DNA from: Ascidia mentula
Lineage: Eukaryota > Chordata > Ascidiacea > Phlebobranchia > Ascidiidae
Reading direction: 5' to 3'
NCBI GenBank assembly: GCA_947561715.1
Contig: OX387200.1
Span: 20,276,501 to 20,340,500 of the forward strand
DNA: 64,000 nt
The position numbers and the translations under genes are program-made. Below the pieces are notes generated by a model. The model did not search any database and was not told the DNA's origin. It worked only from the letters and a program-made list of their open reading frames with translations. This document shows, in pieces, positions 12,601-23,490 of the stretch. Numbering within the stretch: position 1 is the stretch's first letter; each line of letters opens with the position of its first letter.

Positions 12601-12758
12601 GCCTCCGTGCACCGCCTGGGAAGTGATTGCACACTCGGGTTGAGAACCACTGTGAAATAATACTTAAATTCGTTCTGATACGTACATGATGGATTCGGAT
12701 CTTCATAGAAACCTGGGTTTCGATCATCAACAGAATAATTATTAGATCTGGCGGCCAT
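6602..12758 (-). CDS. Membrane-anchored intelectin-like lectin, 15 exons, 620 aa
   Basis: Exons: 12686-12758, 12136-12326, 11933-11987, 11261-11367, 10613-10754, 10398-10489, 10161-10329, 9716-9885, 9431-9489, 9032-9131, 8399-8554, 7978-8111, 7418-7615, 7190-7278, 6602-6729 (1863 nt, all phases consistent). Residues 1-63 are a polar, Gln-rich cytoplasmic head. One hydrophobic helix spans about 64-87 (KFILCVVAIALFCILSIAF), with no signal peptide, so the topology is type II. From about 117 comes an intelectin-type fibrinogen-related domain: RSCWELK, then VYCDMTSAGGGWTLVASIH, then the NKKCTTFDKW and ISHVPDNLPLQ blocks. The end matches intelectin again: GFIQF...YAMCPG, then YCVG...RCGDF, then a final TLLVF. 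Between these lie about 220 residues (exons 8-12 and part of 13) with no match I recognise in vertebrate intelectins. Intelectins bind exocyclic 1,2-diols of microbial glycans through calcium; whether the Ca and ligand residues survive here needs an alignment. Intron 10 uses a GC donor. Confidence 0.85.
6829..6853 (-). ncRNA. Weak hammerhead-like core in last intelectin-like intron
   Basis: Minus strand CTGACGA, six bases, A-GAAAC, then AGTGTC. The core order is right but stem II does not pair and helix III would have almost no loop. Noted because three other introns in this window carry better versions. Confidence 0.12.
8821..8850 (+). ncRNA. Hammerhead-like core with minimal stem II
   Basis: Reads CTGATGAG, TC, GAAACAG, a seven-base loop, then CTGTC. 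CAG and CTG pair as helix III and end on the GTC cleavage triplet. Stem II is reduced to at most one pair. It lies, opposite to transcription, in the intelectin-like intron between exons 10 and 11. It ends with the same CTGTCTG as the copy at 15834. Confidence 0.28.
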
Positions 12759-13891
12759 GATTGGAATCTTTTTTAAGCGTTACAACACCGGTTTGCGGAA
12801 TGGAATACAAAAGCCTTTTCTGCAAAATGCAACAAAACTATATTCTCCCCCAGTCTCTATAGCTTCCTGTGTATCAAGGTCATTCAACACATTGAGTCAA
12901 CTTACATGCAAGCAGTTTCAGACAAAAACGCGAAGCCGGCAACAGCCACGAAACTGCATGAAAATATTTCCTTCTCGTCGTCCTGCACCTGTTAACAACG
13001 GTCTCCACGCAGCAAACTTTTACACAAGGAAGTAGGCGAACGTCAAACCACAAGACGATCGATCTCACGCACGATGAATGGCCAAGGCGTATGTAAGTTT
13101 TATGTGTTCCGCTTACACGTTCGTTAGCAAAAATCCCCAGCCAGATTTTGAAACGGGTCTTATATTTAAGGCCTTTTCAGTTCTGAAATTTCAATCACGA
13201 CGAAAAAATGGCAGACAGTTTTTAGTGCTACAAAAATAAATTCAGTTCTTTTAAAGTAGAGCATCTACATCACACAAATATTCTTGACAACACTGCTTTG
13301 AAGTAGTGCATCTACGTCCAATGCTTTGAACCACCAGTGACCAATAATTAGGGATGTGGTAACATAAGATTCGGTTAATTTCAGACAATATTCCGTCGAA
13401 TCCGCACCTTTAATGAAGTCAATATTTTTTTTAAATTATTAAACGTGTCGTATCAGTCTTTATATGTCTACGAACTTAATTCTCTTGATTTGGCACTCTT
13501 TGAAAAAATACTGACTATTGTATTCAAAAATGCACAGTAGCTTTTCGCGAGTACCATTTTTAAAAAAGAAGTGCCAAATCAAGAGAATATATTTTATTAT
13601 AATCGTTTAAAATACTCACACCAAATACCGGTTTTTATTTTCGCTGTAGCGACATTGGCTCACTTAAAATCGCTGGGGTTCGTTTCGCCGTATCCCATCT
13701 TCAAAGCACAATTCCAATCACCCGATCTTACACCTACATTATGATTTGAATACTTACTGGTTTAAAATCTCGCTAAACCTTTTTATTCTAACTGCATGTT
13801 TGTACTTTTACTTTACCAAGCTCTATTCTCTACGTCACTTTATTTACACAACACACAAACGTTTAAGCACTTTTTTGATTGCACTGTTTTG
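12759..13891. other. Intergenic, no gene recognised
   Basis: Space between the intelectin-like start codon and the COPE stop codon, both on the minus strand. It should include the intelectin-like promoter and COPE 3' UTR. The small frames present have no splice sites or recognisable residues. Confidence 0.5.
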
Positions 13892-16452
13892 TTATGCAGG
13901 GGCGTATTGCAAGGCCAGCCGGTCGAAATCATTCTCCTGCAACAAAATAAATGTTATATCAAACATGACATAACAATGCTACCTTGTGATATAATACTCA
14001 TACCTTCACGCAGAGGTCACGAACGAAGGGATGGCTGTTGTGCGAATCTTTCAGTTGTGAAATATATCTGTTGGTCACCTCCGGTCCCTTCCCTAGATGT
14101 TGGGAGAGCAAAATCATGTTGATCAGCGTCTCTGCGCAATTGCTGTCCTAAAAATGAGTTTAAACAAAGATACGTCACAGAATAAAGTATGTATTTGATC
14201 AGTACGGCCAGAAGCATTGTACCTTTGAGCAACTCATGCATAAAAATTATTGTAAGCTTTACAGCATGTACTAGAAACTCAATGGTAAGGAGGAGTTCTC
14301 TTAAAGTTAGTCTAAACATACTCTCATAAATGGTCTAAACACACTTCTTATAAGTTATGTCCTTCATTCCTAACTTAATATTTAAAAAAAAACAGTAATA
14401 ACAGTTTGAATGAGTATACCCGTACATGACATTAAACAAGACATGTTCTGTTTGAACAAATCTTACTTTATCCATGGCTTCCTGCAGAACTCCTTCTGCT
14501 TCATCCCATTTACCCTGTGCCATATAACAGGATGCCTGTCCGTTCAACAACAAACTGCTTGACTGATTTTTGTCCGCCATTTCCTGCAAAGAATAATTGA
14601 TTCACTCAAATGAGATACAGGCTACATTTATTTAAGAGCTGTATCGGAGCAGAATATATGATAACGTAAATGTTTCAACAACAAATGTTATATTTAACAG
14701 AACTACGCAAATACAATCACTACTAATTTTTAAACTACCTCATTGCAAAGTTTTTTCATGTGACATAATTACTTGAATTAGATAAATTCCTAATAAATAG
14801 TGGATGAATAAGGTTTGTGTTGGCACATTGTTTTGAGGGGTGTGAAAGTCTGGTAAATATCTCACTATGCAGGAACGAACAGAAATAAACACTATGCCAA
14901 GTGTTTATTTCTGCAGTTGTAGTATCTATCAGTCGTGCTCAATGCATTTACATTGCAATGACAGCGTTGGAAGTATTTTTTACCTGAAAAATGTAGTAGG
15001 CATCCTGCAGTTTGTCACCACCAACAGTAATGTTGAACCAAGCTTGGGCGAGTTGAGTTAAAGTTGCATCTTCGTCAGCTTCTTGCATTGATTTTAATTC
15101 TTTTCTGTAATAACAAACACATACGTGCTTAATATATTATGAAAAAAATTATAACAGGCTTTTTAGCGCAACTGACAAAAGTATGTCTGTCATATGACAT
15201 TGGAGGTTATTGATATGAAATACAATGAACACTATCTGGATAACCTTTGTCTATGATTATTATAATATAGAAACAAAACCTTACCTTGCAATGTCAACTC
15301 GGTTTATAGTAAGTAACACTTGTATAGTCAGGGCAGACCTGAAACAACACAACAAAGTTGAATTGCAATAGAAATGAAGTAACCACACATTAATCTAATC
15401 AAACAGCCATTGAGAGTTAATTTATTAACAAACTTACGCTTCAAGCGACTCTGTGTTGTGTAATATACGAAGAGCAGAATCGTAGTTTAGTTCATGATAG
15501 TAAATGCTTGCAGCCATCAAAGGCAAGGTCTTGTTTTCAACATCAACATTACCAGAAAGGCTTTCCTCAACTTTCTGTTTGAAACAAAAATTTATACTTC
15601 AGGTACTGCAAGGTTCACTGATTGGCCGAGTCGAGTTATTAGAGCTTTCTACATAATAAGACAGCATGCAAAAAACCAGAAGAGTGGGAGAACTAGAGTA
15701 ATTTTTATGCATAATATCAGATGAAAAGTATAGGGTACCAAACGGATCGACGTTGACCGAAAGGTAACACAAAGTGGAAATTAGTGTGCCCGTTAGTATA
15801 AAAGCTAGCACAGTTCCACTGTCAACAGCTGCACTGATGAGACCTTAAGGTGAAAACAGTGTGTGTACACACCCTGTCTGTCGCGCTCCAATTTTATGGC
15901 TTTTTTGCACATATATTAGATGAAAAAGTTTGCATATTTTGTGGTGATTTTATTTGATGATAATGCATTGACTGGCCAACATCTTGGATATATTAACATA
16001 TCAGTTTATTTTTACTGCACATGATATCATCGACAAAATTTCTAAAAAATTATCTTACATATGTTTAAGGTTTTTGACTAACCTTTAAAACATTGTCTTT
16101 TCTTGAGGGATTTGATAAATAGTCAGCAAGCAGCCGCACTGCCTGCAGTTCTGAGGGTGCAGATGCCCGGACTTCATCCAAGACAACTCCATATTTGCGT
16201 TGAGCTATGTAAGCCCGGTACATAAACACATCTCTCTCTGTTTTCTTTTGTTGAGAGCTTAACTGTAATAATTTAAAATTGTTAGTATATAGAAACTATG
16301 CAAAAGATAAATAACTTCATTGAAGAATTAAAAAACAACTAATTACTAGACTATACCTTGGCTTTTTGTGCCTCGTTGATGCATTGCTGGTACAGGCCCA
16401 GGTAAAACGCATTTTTTACATCAAACAGTTCGTCTACTTCGTTTTGTGCCAT
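13892..16452 (-). CDS. COPE: Coatomer subunit epsilon (COPI coat), 8 exons, one apparent frameshift
   Basis: Exons: 16357-16452, 16083-16262, 15438-15574, 15285-15338, 14984-15105, 14467-14583, 14004-14147, 13892-13936. The product is the epsilon subunit of the COPI coat, which carries Golgi-to-ER vesicles; the fold is a TPR solenoid. The N-terminus ([20 protein letters not shown]) and blocks such as [54 protein letters not shown] and [13 protein letters not shown] match COPE along its full length, giving about 297 residues. Exon 5 is one base too long. A run of four T (plus-strand A run at 15060-15063) follows GAT-GCA-AC, where three would keep frame, and both exon ends otherwise keep phase. 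Total exon length is 895 nt, one more than a multiple of three. I think a base-calling or assembly error is likelier than a dead gene, since the rest is intact. Confidence 0.95.
15834..15878 (+). ncRNA. Hammerhead-like motif in COPE intron 2
   Basis: Reads CTGATGA, G, ACC-TTAA-GGT (stem II hairpin), GAAAA, CAG, an inner GTGTGT/ACACAC hairpin, then CTGTC. This follows the hammerhead order of core, stem II, GAAA, helix III and GTC site, with one extra A after GAAA. Two bases each side of the core could begin helix I (CA with TG). It lies antisense to COPE. Confidence 0.35.
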
Positions 16453-19260
16453 TATTTCTTCAGTCAAAAATATTTGCCACTTTTACTACAGTTGACGTAG
16501 AATTTTACGCAGTTTGTGCATTTCCAAAGCATATGTTAATCCGTAACAGCAAGGAAAGAAAAAACTATACTTTTTCGATACTAAACTTTAAAGAAAAACC
16601 AAGCAGCAAAAATTTTATCATTTAAAAATTTGGTAATAACTAAAGGAAAAATAAGTTTACAAAATGATTTTCAAAATTAGGTTATAAATTTGTTTATAAC
16701 TGTGCCAGGACGGAAACTTTTCTGCGTCAAACAGAGTGACGTCGAGCATGACTAATCAAGTAATAATTATTCAGCAATATTTAACCACGACCTGATTTAA
16801 ATTACTGAACAATTTTTGACAATCTATACTGGTTGAATATATTTTATTCGGATTAAAAAAAGAATTTGTAACGGTTGATTATCATTCAGCGTCCCAACCG
16901 AAGGTTAGGATTATAAATATCATACACAATCGTAGCCTATATTTTTGATTAATCTTTACCTTCAAACTTAAATCAGTCCCACCACAAAGTTTATTACATA
17001 AATAAAAAGCCAGTCTGACCACAAGTAAATACAAGAAAACTACCCGAACATCAACATTTGTAGCAATACGCCAGAAATTTGACATGAAGGCAGGGTTCGA
17101 ATTCACGCAGGACAAGTATAATTTGTATTGCATGGTAACCATAGTAGTTAATAAGCAAGAAAGTAGGTTTTAATTAAAACATTTTTCTCATTTGGATACA
17201 AGTGTTGTGAAAGTTCTCTGGGAAGAAAGTGCAAGGAAAAGACTTCCCTTATAGCAACGAGCGATAAAACTAGGATATTTCAGTCAACGCGGTGTTACGA
17301 CGGATGGAAATAAAGCAGTGGCATTTCACCCGATCGATAAGTGGTTAATTGCTCTGCGGTCGGTTCAAACACCAATTCAAAGTTATCGCGCGAAGCGCTT
17401 CAACATTTCAACGAGCGCATTCGACCTTGAACGAGACGTTTGACCTTGCCCATCTGAAGTAGGTAACTTCTGCTCGGGTGCAAAAGGAAGTGTAAATCAT
17501 TCTGGCAGTTCGAACGACATGAATAGAAGGTATTACATCTTCCTTCACACTACAAAACTTTTTTTATATAGGTTGCAACTTGGTGTTGTATTCTAAGCTT
17601 GAAATGTACTTGCGATAAAACAATACTTTACAGTGCTGTATGGGCATTTTCTATATGCAAGCAATTTAGCAATTTTATTTACATGCAGTATGTTTAAATT
17701 TACCGACACATACATGTTTGTTTATGACTGTTAGATTTCGCCAAAGGAAAAGCAATACCCACTGGCTGTGACTCAATCCGACTTCCTTTCACATTTCGTG
17801 TTTTATTTTCTCTTGGGAAAGGCAGCTACCGACAACTGTTACGTCATAGTGCATGTGAAGGCGACTTCATGGCTGGTAAAATATGTAGGAAACACGATGA
17901 TTTCTATGATACGGCATTGTGCAAATACGTATTGAACTTTTCTCTTTCTACAACGGGTCATGAGTAAAAAGAACAAGTGTTGTTTGCAAAATAAGGATTT
18001 CCCCACTGGTCTGTGCTGCAGCTTTGAAGGCAAATTTGGAAACACTAAAGTTCGCTTCCCCGTAAATTCCCTAACCGTGAAGAGCAGCGTGCTGTGACTC
18101 AAAGGCATAACCACTTTGCAAAAACGGAGTACGGTCAAATATACGAAGCAATGAACAATGACGATTAACAAAACAACCATAAGTGTTATAGGAGTTTTTG
18201 GTCGCTTGCATTCAAATCAGTAGCACAATAATTTTGATCTCAATTACCGAACAACCTTGAACAGCAGTGCAGTTGATTTCAGCAAAGTTAAGTTAACCGT
18301 GACGTTAGTCAGTTACCGGTTAACGGTGGAGTGTCACCTCCGTTAAGAGCTTGGAGAACAATAGGATAAGTCAGAGGCCAAAGGATGCGCTTCACCATAC
18401 ACAGGCGTTGTCAATTCACCATAGATAACACACGTTACCCGACACTGATACCATCCTCATTTGATGGGCTTGTTTGTTCCATTTAGCGACAAGAACATTT
18501 GAAATTACTATTGAATGGGAAACGAAATTAACAGACTCGAAGAATGAACCAAATTACTTGGAGAACACAAACCATGTTTCATGTAACGTGAAACGAATTT
18601 GTTCCTTTTATGCACTGTGTAATCCGATCCTATTGAATCCATACTAACCATGTTTTACACAGCCGCGCGTGCCCGGACGCAGTTTCGCTCATATAGGTAA
18701 CCACTGTGCTTTGATTTTAGTTTCGTTGTAAACAAAACAAAAAATACACAAGTATAAAGAAAAGAAAATCTGGTTGCAGCGCATGTGTTTAAAAATGTTG
18801 GCCCCGAGAAAGATAGCAGGCTTAATACTGTACCAATATAAGACTGTTCACCCATTAAACGACAGTCCTGCGTGTTGTTATCTATTTGTCGTCCACCAAG
18901 TTCAAGTTGTTCATGACAATTTACGACCTTGTGATGACCTTGACCAATTGAAATCTCCTGAGGTTGCCATCAGGAAGTCGTAGTTCATGTTTATAAATCT
19001 AGAATCATTGCGTCACAAAACGACGCAACACAATTTGCCGTATTGTGACGTAACGATTGGCTGTCGCGCGTTTCCTGTGTTAAGGGTTGCCTTGTTGTCG
19101 CAAACCAATCGAGAAACGTTTTTCTCACCTGCAGCATAAACGAAGATATCGCACGTATGTGCGTAAAGTTGATTGCACACGATATAAAATCTGACGCTGG
19201 CGGGTTGCGATTTAAGGCGGGGGATAAGTTGTTTTCTTACAAGACAGCTTGAAACCGTCA

Positions 19261-19539
19261 TCAAAAATTTAGGCGACCTTGTACCACATGTGGTTCTGCC
19301 ATCGATTTCCATCGACCGAACAAATCGGTGGTAACGATTTCCTGAGAAGGAGCAGACTTTGCCAAGATCTGTTGGAATGCACGTGGTGCGCATGGAACTG
19401 CATCATCAACACGGAAGCCATTTGACATGACCCCATGCAGGGCTGAGGCCACGACGACACGAAAACTTTTCCAAGTGCGCGATGCTCCGGATGATCCCAA
19501 ATCAAAGATGTCTCGCGTGTTTGGCACTTCTGCATCCAA
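19261..19539 (-). CDS. Unrecognised coding-looking open exon
   Basis: About 92 codons on the minus strand, ending in TGA, with balanced codon use and higher GC than its surroundings. A possible acceptor (TGGATGCAG) lies at about 19529, so this could be a terminal exon. Motifs such as TRDIFDLGSSGASRTWKSF and a final VVQGRLNF match no family I know. No partner exon was identified. A transposon fragment is an alternative. Confidence 0.25.
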   Translation of the reverse strand: MDAEVPNTRDIFDLGSSGASRTWKSFRVVVASALHGVMSNGFRVDDAVPCAPRAFQQILAKSAPSQEIVTTDLFGRWKSMAEPHVVQGRLNF

Positions 19540-20684
19540 CGGAAAAACATATTTTTGCCCAGTCGCCCTGTCGTGTTTATTTGCCGTTCACTGGCATCTT
19601 TTTGCAGCACAAACTTAATCCGTAGTCTTTTATTCTTATTTTCCCGGACACCAATTAATTTTGTTTGAGACGCTAAAACCGTCATTTAGTTGTACGTTAA
19701 AGTATTTTACGACATCATCCGTATGGCTTATTACCGCGTGTTTAGTTATTACGTTGTAATGTTGTGGCACTCGCCAATGGAGGTCACGATCACTGCTTAA
19801 TTGGCAGTCAGGTCAAAAACAAACTTGAAACAATCCTCAAAATGTGACACCCGCAATAAGTCTTCGAACACCTACCTTTATATGGGCCTTCCAAGCCTGG
19901 TTTGGGCGTGGTCGATATGCAAGGAAAAAGGTTGCATGTTCCAACATGACGCGATACCCCTTTATTAGAATTCCAGATAGAAAAAAGTTTTGGCAGTTGG
20001 TTTAAACGCTGCACCGTTTTGGATGTTGCAGTCGGTGGTCATAAGTGTAAATTAGTTAAATGGATCTTACTTTAATTTTAAAAGAAAAAAAAGGCCTTGC
20101 GGTTTACATGCTGCCTGCGGTTTACATGCTACAGTCTCGTCAAAAAAACTTTGCAACAATAGAACAGGTTCCTGTGCCAGATGTGAAATATCGGTTTATG
20201 GGTGTTCCTTCCGAATCACCAGAAGAGGATCGAATCAACAACAATACCTTCCTTCCTGGGCTTTGTTGTGACGATCAGACGCCGTATTTCTGTAAACGGG
20301 TCTGGAGCTGTTGTGTTTATAAATTGCGACCTAGTTTTTAGGAAAAGTCGAAAAGCGACAGGAGATATTACGACTGGATTGCTGGGGATTTTCCTTGTAT
20401 ATTAGCGGTTACATTATGAGGTCACAAGGGCCTACGTGGTAAATCAGTTAAAAATTTAGTGCTAAACAAATTTTAAAAAAGAAGGAACAGATGAAAAAAC
20501 ACCAGCAAACCAGTATTGTATAGCCAATGTCGAGTCGGTTACGGTTTTTCCAATCAGGAGCGGAAGAAATTTGCTACACAATGGAAATATTAAAGCGCAC
20601 TGGAAAATTATGTTCTATCGAAATATATGCGGATGATGCGAATTAAATCCGAATCTGTCAGTTTCGATATTGCAAAGTGACTAT

Positions 20685-21119
20685 TTACAGAGTTTCGATG
20701 CCATGTAATGAACGGACCAAATTGAGGGGCTTGTTTTGTGTTTTCCGAAAAAAATTTGTTCGAAAATGACGTCGGTGGACCAAGCAGGACGTTAGGGTGG
20801 TTATTGCCGGTAGCGGAGGCAAGTAATTCGCTTCTCCGGCAAAACGGTCGTTCTTCCGAAAGGGGCGGATGTTCATCGTAAATAAACGGCGCAAGTAAAA
20901 TAATTTTGCCGGGATGCTTGTGTCCATTGATATATACAAGGATAAGCGGGCGCTGCTGTTTGTGAATGAACTGACGGTCGCAAGTGTATTAAGATTCGAA
21001 TATTCGTTGTTTATCTCAGATGCGTACCATGACATTACATTCGCCACAGTATGTGAGATCAGTAGAAAGTATGTGAAGGCCACACGTAAATGTCCATTTC
21101 GTGTGTAGGTTAACGGCAT
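20685..21119 (-). CDS. Unrecognised 144-codon open frame
   Basis: ATG-initiated and uninterrupted on the minus strand, the longest ATG frame in this gene-poor interval. It has a hydrophobic start (RVAFTYFLLISHTVANVM) that could act as a signal or membrane segment, and a basic C-terminal half. There is no recognisable domain and no splice support, so a chance frame is quite possible. Confidence 0.15.
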   Translation of the reverse strand: MPLTYTRNGHLRVAFTYFLLISHTVANVMSWYASEINNEYSNLNTLATVSSFTNSSARLSLYISMDTSIPAKLFYLRRLFTMNIRPFRKNDRFAGEANYLPPLPAITTLTSCLVHRRHFRTNFFRKTQNKPLNLVRSLHGIETL

Positions 21120-22665
21120 ACATACGACCAGGTAATAATTGTTTCAGTGGTTTGACTGCAATGCAATTAGTGAACTGGCTTGTAACGTATCTTGAAAAGC
21201 ATAGAGGTATATGTTAATTAAAACGTATGTTTAATGTAACCACGCGCTATGCAAAAAATGTTCATCGACGAAGATATTCTGCCCGCAGGGTTTGCATTTC
21301 GGCGTCCACGCAATCGCACAAGAATCTTGAGTTTGCGCCAGAATGTGCTGGCATTGGTTTGACGAAATACCGGTGAAATGCGCAGAGTGAGAAAGACGAT
21401 TTTTAACTATTTAATAACTTCAAGCGTGTGAAGACTAAAAGATTGGTTTCGGCATTTGCCCGACATTTGGTCAGATTTTTTGTGGAAGGAAAGATTTTGT
21501 GGAAGACTTTGGCGTATCAGAGCGTTTGCACAGGCGAGAACCTTTGCGTGTTGTCGGTTTGCAAGCTTATGCGGAAGCATTTCACAATTCGATTGAAATA
21601 TGTTGGCTGCCAAACATTTAAAAGTATCAAACACAGATCTGCGCTGGTGATTACGGGGTTCTCGGAGCCAAATGTCAAACAAAATTCTAAAATTAAATTT
21701 TTGATTTTCGCAAAGAGGTAGTGCTTTGGACTTAATAGTTGCATGCGCATTGTGTATCCCCTTGTTGAGTGTACGGTAATGGTTAAATATCTATAAAATA
21801 GTCCTTCCACTAGCTGACAATGACAAATTCAATGCATATTGTGGATGCATTTTTTCCAATGCGGTCATGTGAACCTTACTTGTTAATCAATCAACATACA
21901 GCCGCCTCGGCGCAACGCCCAAATTAAATATTATCAATATGTCCAATGATGGAACGGATACTTCTCACTGATGGACAGTGGATATGAAAGTTTTGTGATA
22001 AATGACAGCTTCCTACAGGTCAGCATCTATATTTTGAGGATTTGCGCGTCGTCATGACTCAACTTGGGGGTTTTACTTTGCTGTTGGTTCATTGCCGCTT
22101 ACCCGGTATTTCTTGGTATTCCTCGGTAAGCGCCTCGTCGGGGTCGTGCGCCTAAACCTTGATAAATATTCTTTTTACCTAGAACCACGTCCAGCGTTGC
22201 GTGCGGCGCATCAGCCTTGGCATTGAGGGCGAATTGTTTTTAAAATTATCATAAAACATATAAGCTGGCCGAACCTACTAGACTACGTCTGATATAAACA
22301 ATGTCTTTGCCATTGTATTGTTATAACCGAGAAAACGTTTGAAAAGAAGGAAATACGAAAAGAAACAATGTAGAAATTTGAGTCTGACCAAATATGGCAA
22401 ACAAGGTTTAGCCGCATCATGCGTGCATTAGCCTTATAAACTATTCCTGGTCATGTACGACGTATTATTACGGTTTAATACAATATGTTGGCAGTGGATA
22501 GTTCTTTGTAATTCAAACATGTTTTACGTTCTGTTGGGTGTTGTCAAATTAGTAATTATAGAAGAAATATTTGCGCGCCTTGTGGTATGAACTGTACTCT
22601 AAGCATATTATAAAAAGAAATATTCAATGCATGGTTTTGTTTGCTGTAAATCACTGTAAGAACGT

Positions 22666-22880
22666 TTATTTAACACGTGGATAACAGGAGACTGCATAAT
22701 GCCATTCATGCCATAGGGGAATAGCTTGGTCTCCAGTGATTGAACCGCCTTTCAATACCACATGAGCCACAGCCAGGTCTGTGGTGACTTCCGTGGTTGC
22801 GAGCGTCGCATTGTATTGTGTTGGTGACTTTGCAAGCAAATGACTGCCGATGTTGGTGCAACGGTTAGCAAAGGTATTGT
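22666..22880 (-). CDS. Unrecognised terminal-exon-like frame
   Basis: Roughly 60 to 75 codons on the minus strand ending in TAA, with coding-like codon choice: Thr/Val-rich in the middle (TLATTEVTTDLAVAHVVLK) and aromatic at the end (PLWHEWHYAVSCYP). An AATAAA hexamer overlaps the stop codon. I do not recognise the product or its upstream exons. Confidence 0.25.
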
Positions 22881-23490
22881 GGGACGTCAAGGTCAAACGA
22901 CGAATGCAGGTTTTTAATACATTAAAGAAACCGTTTGGAATTGCTTTAACTTAAAAGCGCTACAGGTTTGTGCACAAAAATATGCATTTTGTGCAAATAA
23001 TTGTTTGTAGAAAATGGAAAAGAGCAACTAAATTTGGGGCCTTAAGTAACTCTTACTGATGTGGGTTCAATTGGACTCCACATAGTTTGCGTTGATATGC
23101 CAAGGGCTTGGGCAGACCAGGTATGCTAATACACTGACAAATGCAGCACGCGCTCAAGCATGAAGTAAGACACTATCGTCTATGTGTCAAGGACCGCGGC
23201 AATTTTGTTTGCAACTGCCGATGTATGAGAGTTTGATTTCTATGAATCGCCTGTGTAGTCTTTATGGCTGACAGAGACATCAATGCAGAAAATGATAAAT
23301 AATCCCAAGCCGTCTGTCTGTTTCAAGTTTTTACGACATATATATTTCGGTATCGCTAAAAAACAACACAACAACGGAGTTAACCAACAGTAATGCAAAT
23401 GTAAAAATACCTTGCAAACTGACAAACTGCCGATGTCTGCGTCTTCCGAGAAGGTTAAAATATACTGTTTTTAGACTCTTGTGTAGAATC

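Larger units (their letters stand above)
16453..23490. other. 7 kb between divergent COPE and CAP genes, no named gene
   Basis: COPE is transcribed leftward and the first CAP gene rightward, so both promoters must lie here. I recognise no gene family. A few frames with coding-like composition are listed separately (minus 19261-19539, 20685-21119 and 22666-22880). A short direct repeat occurs at 20098-20130 (a 14-base unit repeated after 17 bases). A tRNA-like stretch at about 17325-17370 is treated as rejected. Confidence 0.5.

Noticed and set aside
17325-17370. tRNA-like stretch (GATAAGTGGTTAATTGC..GGTCGGTTCAAACACC)
   Set aside because: A-box and B-box words are present but I cannot fold an acceptor stem or anticodon arm; at most a decayed tRNA or SINE piece.
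17839-18180. 113-codon minus frame with a hydrophobic start
   Set aside because: No splice sites, no domain, and codon use like the AT-rich surroundings.
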